This document shows positions 24,022 through 33,000 of a stretch of 64,000 nucleotides of DNA, piece by piece. This DNA is from Antedon mediterranea (Eukaryota > Echinodermata > Crinoidea > Comatulida > Antedonidae), in contig NC_092676.1 of assembly GCF_964355755.1 (NCBI RefSeq), positions 9,964,288-10,028,287 on the forward strand, written 5' to 3'. How positions within the stretch are numbered: the first letter of the stretch is position 1; each line of letters begins with the position of its first letter. The position numbers and the translations under genes were made by a program. The notes under the pieces are model-generated. The model was given only the letters and a program-made list of their open reading frames with translations, searched no databases and was not told where the DNA came from.

Positions 24022-27000
24022 CTTATAGTCCAGTCAATCTACGTTTTTTGGTGGACAAAATTGCAATAAATGATTTTATACACTTATTTGATAGATACAA
24101 ATATCAGGTCATCTAGGTCACCTGTTTGGACTATTACAACTTGTCAATAATACGTATAAGCAACAAAAAGAGAGCTTTAAGACTCCTTCGAGTAGGCTTT
24201 AATTTTAAAGACCACTTACACATACCGCGGTATAGCAAAGACTACTTGCTATGTATATATATAATTATACCCGGCTAAGCGCTAAGACCGTTTATAGACT
24301 AGATTAATTTTTTCCGGTATCACACAGATGCCGTGATCAGTAATTTCAATAATACATTTGTTTATTTAATATTAAGATAAGATAAGATAAGATAAGATAA
24401 CTTTTATTGATCCTCAAAAAGGAAATTCATTGCTCGTCATAATAACAAAGAAAACACTATAAAAACAAATATAGCATAAAACCATTCATATAAAAACATC
24501 TAAAAAATTACAATATAAAATTATTAGTCCAGTAAAATATCACCTTCACCATTGCATAACGTTAGTAGTCAACGAGATTCTCACCGTAGGTTCTAAACAT
24601 TATGTAAAGATCATTTATATATGTTGCGTCGCGTAAAAGTTGGGATTTGTGGAGAAAATGAAGTTTTTATACGCAGTTTTTGCTTCCTATCGTCGTGGTT
24701 TGTTTTCATCGAAAAATGACGTCATGGGGCATAAGTGAATGACACGCCATTGTCGACATTTGCGTTCGTATTAAAAAGTGAATTTTAAATGTACGAATAT
24801 GGTATTAATTATCTGTATTACATTGTATTATTATGTATCGCATATATAACAAGTCATTTTGATAAAAAATAAGTCAAATAAATATGAAAAACAAAAGAAA
24901 ATTGTGATTTTTGCATGTCATCTGAAGTGACCTTCCATACAATGTGATAGCGCCCTCTATAAGTATTGATACACTCGCACTTCAAACTGCAAGCTTTTTG
25001 TTGTTATAAATTCATTCATTCAGAAATACAATTTAAGGAAGGAATCGAATCAAGGGCATTATTACTTGGTTTACTATATATTTATGATGTTTTCCCCAAA
25101 AATAATTACTACATTTTGCGAATTGTAGATGTACCGGCGGTATGAAATTAAAAAAAAGCTGTTTATGCGGTCTGTAGCCTAACGATATAATAATAATTAT
25201 ATGTATAAAATAATTGTTACTTTTTTCTGATAGATCAGTATGAATAATAATGTTTACTTAACGCTGCTTTAAGCACCATATTTAAAAAAAAAGAAACAAA
25301 TTGATTTAAGCTTACTTTTTGTCACGTTTTCGGTAATTAATCGTCTTCTTCGCTCTCACTATCTGATTCGTCACTGTTCTCATCATCCGATTCTGTTTGA
25401 AGAGGCCCCAGCAAATCGTTATCGCCAACGCACCATCCGTTATTGTCTTGGGGTTTCGGCAACTCTTAAATCGGCGTTAGTGCGAGCTTCCAGATCATGA
25501 CCAAGATAGTTCGATCGTGCGTCGTATATGTTGATGCAAGCATCTACGCGACGGTGGAAAGTTAGCTAAATCAATGTTTTTTAACACTGATTATCCGTCT
25601 TTTTCCTTGCATTTCCTGCGAAGAAAGTAAAATCTAAGTTCATCGGTACTCCTTGCTTTCGATCGGGATCCATATAAGACAGCGATGTTTTTTTTTTATA
25701 TTGTTACATTTTGTTTCGTCCATTATTGCAAAAGTCCTATTCGATACAGGCAGTGGCAGGAATCGACGAATAACCAATCTCACCAGTTTAGCCACCACTG
25801 AAATCACCCCAAGTCGATGTAATGCCATTCTAGGGCTGCATGCGTTCACAAAGTGCAGCACGACCAGCGCTTTCAAGGGAAAAGGAAAATTAAAGGCCAT
25901 TAAACTTGTCGAAAAATATCCAAAATTTGAAGAGGTTTTCAAGAAAGTAGGAGAAAGTTGGAAAGGAGAAGAAGAGTTAATGTTGGAACTGGAATAGTTC
26001 ACGTGCCTATTATTATTATATGGATTCCGTTCGAAAGCAAGGCGTAGGCCTACCGATGAACTTAGATTTGACTTTTTTCGCAGGAAATGCAAGAAAAAAA
26101 ACCCGGAATAATCAGTGTTAAAAAAACATTGATTTAAAAATTAGCTAACTTTCCACCGTCGCGTAGATGCTTGCATCAACATATACAACGCACGATGATC
26201 GAACTATCAAGTCAGGATCTGTGGAGGCTCGCACTAACACCGATTTTACGAGTTGCCGAAACCCCAAGACAATAACGGATGGTGCGTTGGCGATAACGAT
26301 TTGCTGGGGCCTTTGTGGTGTGAAAGCGAGATTCTTCCAACAGAATTGAACGAGCGATTGCTGAGAACTACTCCTTTAAGTCGGATGATGAGAACAGTGA
26401 CGAATCAGATAGTGAGAGTGAAGAAGATCGACAACTAATTACCGAAAACGTGACAAAAAATAGGCTTAAATCAATTTGTTTCTTTTCTTTTTAATAGGGT
26501 GCTTAAAGCAGCGCTAAGTAAACATATTCATACTGATTTATCAGAAAAAAGTAACAATTATTTTATACATATAATTATTATTATATCGTTAGGCTACAGA
26601 CCGCGTAAACATCTACAATTCGCAAAATGTACATACTAGTAATTATTTTTGGGGAAAACATCATAAATATATAATAAACCAAGTAATAATGCCCTTGATT
26701 CGATTCCTTCCTTAAATTGTATTTCTGAATGAATGAATATAACAACAAAAAGCTTGCAGTTTGAAGTGCGAGTGTATCAATACTTATAGAGGGCGCTATC
26801 ACATTGTATGGAAGGTCACTTCAGATGACATGCAAAAATCACAATTTTCCTTTGTTTTTCATATTTATTTGACTTATTTTTTATCAAAATGACTTGTTAT
26901 ATATGTGATACATAATAATACAATGTAATACAGATAATTAATACCATATTCGTACATTTAAAATTCACTTTTTAATACAAACGCAAATGTCGACAATGGC

Positions 27001-30000
27001 GTGTCATTCACTTATGCCCCATGACGTCATTTTTCGATGAAAACAAACCACGACGAAAGGAAGCAAAAACTGCGTATAAAAACTTCATTTTCTCTACAAA
27101 TCCCAACTTTTACGCGACGCAACATCAATAAATGATCTTTACATAATGTTTAGAACCTACGGTGAGAATCTCGTTGACTACTAACGTTATGCAATGGTGA
27201 AGGTGATATTTTACTGGACTATATCTTCTTGACTTCCTGTTGTACTGGATGATACCGGAGGGAATAAAGGATTTAGCAAATCGATTTGTTTTCACACTGA
27301 GGAGCCTCAATCTACCACTTGGATTAAGTTGGTCTATGATCACTTTGTGGAGAGGATGAGAGGCATCCGACTCAATGCGTTCGAAATCTTTCTGGAGGTG
27401 TTCTAGGTGCACATCGGTAAAGGAAGGCAGTTCCAGACCAATCATTTTACCAGCCCGACGGATGAAAGTTTCAAGGCGTCCTTTATTCCCTCCGGTAACA
27501 TTACCAGCCCAACAGGAGAGGCAATACGTCCAAACACTACATATAACGGATCTATAGAACGAAAGTAACATCAAATCACAGGAGTTAAATTTATATAAAG
27601 TTCTCATACAATACATTCTGGGACTTAATTTTTTGCTGATGAAGTCTATATGGTCTCCCCAACTCAGTTTATCATTGAAAACAATTCCTAGATACTTGTA
27701 CTGGTCAACAATTTCAATTTCTTTACCTTTGATAGTGATTGGTTGAAAATTAAATTTATGTTTAGTCCTAAAATCAATGATCATCCCCTTTGTTTTTGAT
27801 GCATTTATTTGGAGATAATTATCGTCACAAAATTTAACAAATCTTTGTATTTCGCTACGATAATTTTCATCATTGTTTGAAACTATGAGACCAATAGTAC
27901 TAGTGTCATCAGCGAATTTAACAACGGGGCAAAGCTCATCATTTAAAGATCTGTAATCCGCCGTATACAAGGAATATAATTTAGGTGCGTTGACAGTACC
28001 CTGAGGAACACCGGTGTCAGAGGTTACGATTTCTGACTTAACACCATTAATATTAACAAATTGTTTTCTATCACAAATGAAATTTAAAACTAAACGAACA
28101 ATCGGACGGGGAAACTCCATATTCAACATTTTGTCTGCTAAGATATGGGGTTGTATGGTATTAAACGCAGATTGAAAATCAAAATACATAATACGTGCCG
28201 AGTGGCCTTTCTTTACATTATCTAGATGTGAATACAATTTATGTAATTTAAAATAAATCGCATCACTGGTACTACGGAGTGATCGGTAAGCAAATTGCAA
28301 CGGGTCTAACACTTTTTCAGCATAAGGTTGCATAATTTTTAAAATAATACGTTCCAATATTTTCATCGCGACAGACGTGAGTGCAACGGGTCTCAAATCA
28401 TTCATGCTGTTAATCTTAGGTTTCTTAGGTACCGGTATTATGCATGAAAGTTTCCAAATATCCGGGAACGCATGATAAGAAAGACACATATTGAAAATAA
28501 ATGTAAATATACCATCAAGGTGAGGAGAGCAGACCTTAAGTACTCGTGGTGGGATTCTATCCGGCCCAGCAGCCTTCGATGAATTGAGTTTCATGAATTC
28601 GTTATGTACATCAGAAATGCTTATACTAAATTTGGGATCATCTTCAGTCACCCGACACAAGCTAAATAGAGCCTCTCTTTCTTTTTTAAAATCATGAACA
28701 TTAAAACGGTTATAAAATTCATTTAACTCATTAACATATTGCACAGTAACATTCGGAATCGAGGTGGGTGTATTGGTTATCAATGCATACCTTTATATAC
28801 GAAAATGGCGTATTAAGGACAATAAACAGTTTAATTGTTTGTTTGCGCGTGAATCCGGAAATTCCATTGGAAGTTGTGACAAATCTATGTTTATAAATTT
28901 CTATTTTGCAGGCCTATACAAACAAACATTAATTTTCTACGTCAAAAAAGTATATCACAATAACATTCTTTCTCTTACTAGGGGATTGGATTGCGGAAAT
29001 ACTATGTTTTAAGTCATTGGAACAAATTTGACTTACTTATAATACTGGTGTCAATAATCGATATTGTGATTGATGAAACATTGACCGATATCAATATGAA
29101 CACCAGCGTGCTGAAGATTCCAAAATTATTCCGTACATTTAGGAGTTTACGTATGCTGCGTCTAGTAAAGGTACCACATAATATTTTAGTTAATATTCAT
29201 GGTGGTATGTATATTTATATGAAATTAATCCGAATATATTCACACGCAATATACGCACACACAAACAAACAAAAATTTCCATAAATGTATAGATTGATTG
29301 ATAATTGAAGAATTAGTTTAACATTTCACAGTAAAGCCGTAAATTATCCTGCTTGATTCGAACTTTATAGTTTCTAAATAAATACTACCTGTACCAGGTT
29401 ACCTAGGTTTGCTGGAGAAGAAACACACACACACACACATTGTTAGATTACAGTATAGTCAGGAATTTAGCATATCTTAAATAGAAAAGAAAAATATTTT
29501 TTAAGTAACATGCAATTTTTGATCTCCAGGCACTCATTCCAAGAATTATGGGTTTCTTAAACACCCGAATTAACAAGAAATTGAGTTTAGGTTATGATGT
29601 TGGTAAAGGATTTGTTATTGGTGAAGAAGAGGTCAGTAAACTTGTTGAACATATGGTGGACAATAAGGACATCCTAAAAGATTTAAAGCGCAGATCAGAA
29701 TTATCTCGTCTTGAAGTTATACGTGAACTCGGTAAACTATTTTAAGGTGTAAAACAAATTACATCACAACATGGAACGTGAAGTTCCGCCCACATTGTAA
29801 CCAAATGAATTACGTTGGGAACGTTATTTCTGTAAATGATGCCATACCAAAATATTTCAGCCAACTGAAAAAACTCGAACTCCGGTTTCTTTATATTAAG
29901 AGGCCATTTCTTTAGACAATTACATCTGTCTAAGTTGAATAGTATACAAATAATGAATGTTTGTTAGTGCAATGGTACAAATAATGGCACGAGGTGAATG

Positions 30001-33000
30001 ATGAAAGGTTATATCAACGAGGCAAAGCCGAGTTGATATAACCTTTCATCATTCACCAAGTGCCATTATTTGTACCATTACACGAATACAAAACATTCAT
30101 TATTTGTTTTATATAACATCTAAATAACAAACAAAAATGTTTCAAAAAGTAATATTTAACGATCGTTGAATAGTGCGTACTATTGCACGCCATGTGACCC
30201 ACATTCGTCCAATCAAATGACAGGAATTTATATAGGTGTTATATAATACACATTGCACAACAGAGATGAAAAAACGACATTACTTACATTACTTACCCTT
30301 ACACTGATTTACATTGATGGCTACCGAAATGTAATACTGGTATATAATAGAAAAGTAATTAGTTTCATAGCGGATGTGTTGTTTTTTAAGGTCTTTTACA
30401 GCGAGAACATCCTGGCATTGCAGTTTCGGTAAAAACACGTCAAGCTATTCGCACAGTCCTCAACCATTCACGTGATACAATTACAGAGTTACAAGGAGCT
30501 GGTCTTCTTGATGAAACTGACGCACACAAATTACAAATGGTAACAACGATTCTTTATTTAATATAGAATCGTTTGTTGATTATCGATGTTTACCTGTATC
30601 ATGTTACTTAAATTTAAGATAGTACCGAGAATCGTCTTGAGGCTATTCTACACACTAAGCATGATATTACATTACGGCATATTATTGTTGTTATACTAGA
30701 CAACCGATTGTTAACAAACCACTCTAGGCGATATTTTACTCTTTTCTGATTACTTTATCTACTTAAACAAATTTAAACTTCATTTTTTGCTAATCAAGAA
30801 CGTAGAGGTTAGGATGAAACGATTATTAAATGCACCGGCTTCGATTCCACCCCCACCTCCTGAGTTTTTACTGAAAAATGTTGCATGGTTAGAAGGAGAT
30901 ACAAAACTCATAGAGTTTATTAAGGTAATGTTATACTCTTTGATACAATTTAAATATTGCGGAAAAATTTTGAAATCCACCAAGAAAGAACTATATCGCT
31001 AAAGCTCTGTTTACACTTTCAAACTTTATGTGACAAAACATGTGATGACGTCATATCAATACCATTATTTAGGCACATCACACATTGTTTGTCAAACTAG
31101 TTTGATAGCGTAGACAGAGCTAGCTAGTCTAGCTATACCTTGTGTAAGAGCCAGTATCTATTATAAATCAGTAACGTCTACATACTTGTAATTTAGTCAA
31201 GAGCTGAATTATTGCACTACGACTTTGGCGAGGTGATTATCAAACAAGGAGAGAAACCAAATGGAATATATCTAATTGTATCCGGCATGATCAAGGTATA
31301 TTTTTGGCATATATTAATTTTACAACAAAGTTATTATCTTTAGTGTAATCGCAGATAAAAAAGTGCTTCACAATGGAGAGAAACCCATGACGTATGGCTG
31401 CACTATTTATAATTTTACTTTTGTAACCTGTTTTGGCCTGGTTGTGGGTTCTTCATAATATTTTAGATTATTAATCATAATTATTATACCAATATCGCTG
31501 TTATTTTTTCAGAGCACCTGACATTCGCATTAATTTCATTCTACCTATAATTATTATATAGTATATCTATGGGTGTTGATATAAGTTTGCGGTACACCAC
31601 GTATATTAGTTCAGCATTTAATTTCGCCATGCAAACCTTCAAACAATATAATATCTATGGTTATTGTACATATTTCATAATTTACAAATTCTAAAATAAT
31701 TTTTCTTTCTCATTTTTAGATTCGTAGAGAGTTTTGTTTAGAGTTTGTGTATGCTTATTATTTTAAACGTACCGAATAAATAATTATTTAGGCTTATATT
31801 TTTTTTTGCTTAAGTTATTGGGGTCGACTGAAAACTTAGACCACGAACATCAGCAAACGCTGGCATCAATCAATAGAGGAGCAACTGACGTGTTTGAAGA
31901 CTATCTTACAGCCGGTAACGTCATTGGTGAAATGGGTCTTTTGACTGGAAAGCCTAGAAATGCAACAGTTACATGTGAAACATCTGTACTGGTAAGGAAT
32001 GACAGTTAAATGAATTTGATTTGATTCTAGTAAGTCTAAAGGAATATATTGCAATTTAATAAATACAATACACTAGCTAGTATTCTTAAAAATAACTACA
32101 GTACGACTTGAAAAGTACTATAGCTCAATCAATTCATAAATAAACAAAGGCGGGGTTTGCACTTCACCTAATGAATTTGGTCGACTATTAGACGTTTGAA
32201 AAACAAAAGATAAATTTTGAGGGGAAAATACGACAAAACAAATCTTTATATAAAGTGTACAAAGATGATCAAGAAACACACTAGCCTGACCACAAAAAGG
32301 TACTAACTAGGCCCTCAAAAAACCTCTCTCGTGTTGAAATAATTGACATGACTGTTTTATAATACGGGTATTCGGAAAATAAAAAAAAGTACACTAGAAA
32401 ATTGCATAGTGTGTGTTGTAGACTATAGTTATAGCAACCAAACTATCACGTTTGCGCAATAAAAATAAACATGTCTTAACTCCAAAAAGGTTTATTATAT
32501 CAACTTGGACGACATGCATGTTGCTATTGACACGTTCACATTGGAACCATCGCTTGAAAGTCGTTTATGGCGTGTGTGTGGAATTCGAATCGCAACACAA
32601 TTGCTATTAGAACAAATGAGCTATCAGGTAAAAGTATTGAATGCATTCTTCAGAATTAAAATTTAAGTTCACTACACATATTAAACATGTTTACTAATGA
32701 ATAGATACTTCGCCAAATTTTGCGTTTCTATATTTACACAATGTTTATCACATAACTTAGTGAATCAACTTGTGAAATTTTTTCTGAACTAAATTTGATC
32801 TTGACTAAAGCTTTCTTCCCAACGCAAGGACGTAAGTGCAACACATGCGATTTGACGAATAAAAAACACCACCTCGGATAATGCATTGCTTTTGATTGGT
32901 TGAATTAATTGTGGGAACCAAGCGAGTTCCGACCCGTTGACACCTGGCTTTTTTCCACCGGCTTTTTGCCACTCGGCCTGTTACTACCTTAGGTATGTTG

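Larger units (their letters stand above)
24364..28790 (-). mobile_element. 5'-truncated CR1/Rex-like LINE, split by a foldback transposon
   Basis: The RT frame occupies 27233-28783 on the minus strand. The remaining 3' UTR lies at 24372-24524 and ends GGATCAATAAAAGTTATCTT followed by (TATCT)n, a typical 3' end of this LINE group. Between them is a 2.7-kb foldback element (24525-27232). The element lies wholly in SLC9C1 intron 11. The endonuclease half is missing, and the left boundary near 28790 shows no clear target duplication. Confidence 0.85.

Noticed and set aside
25640-26092. 150-codon minus-strand frame over the foldback loop
   Set aside because: The plus-strand frame (25653-25997) shows the family motif; the minus one is its shadow.
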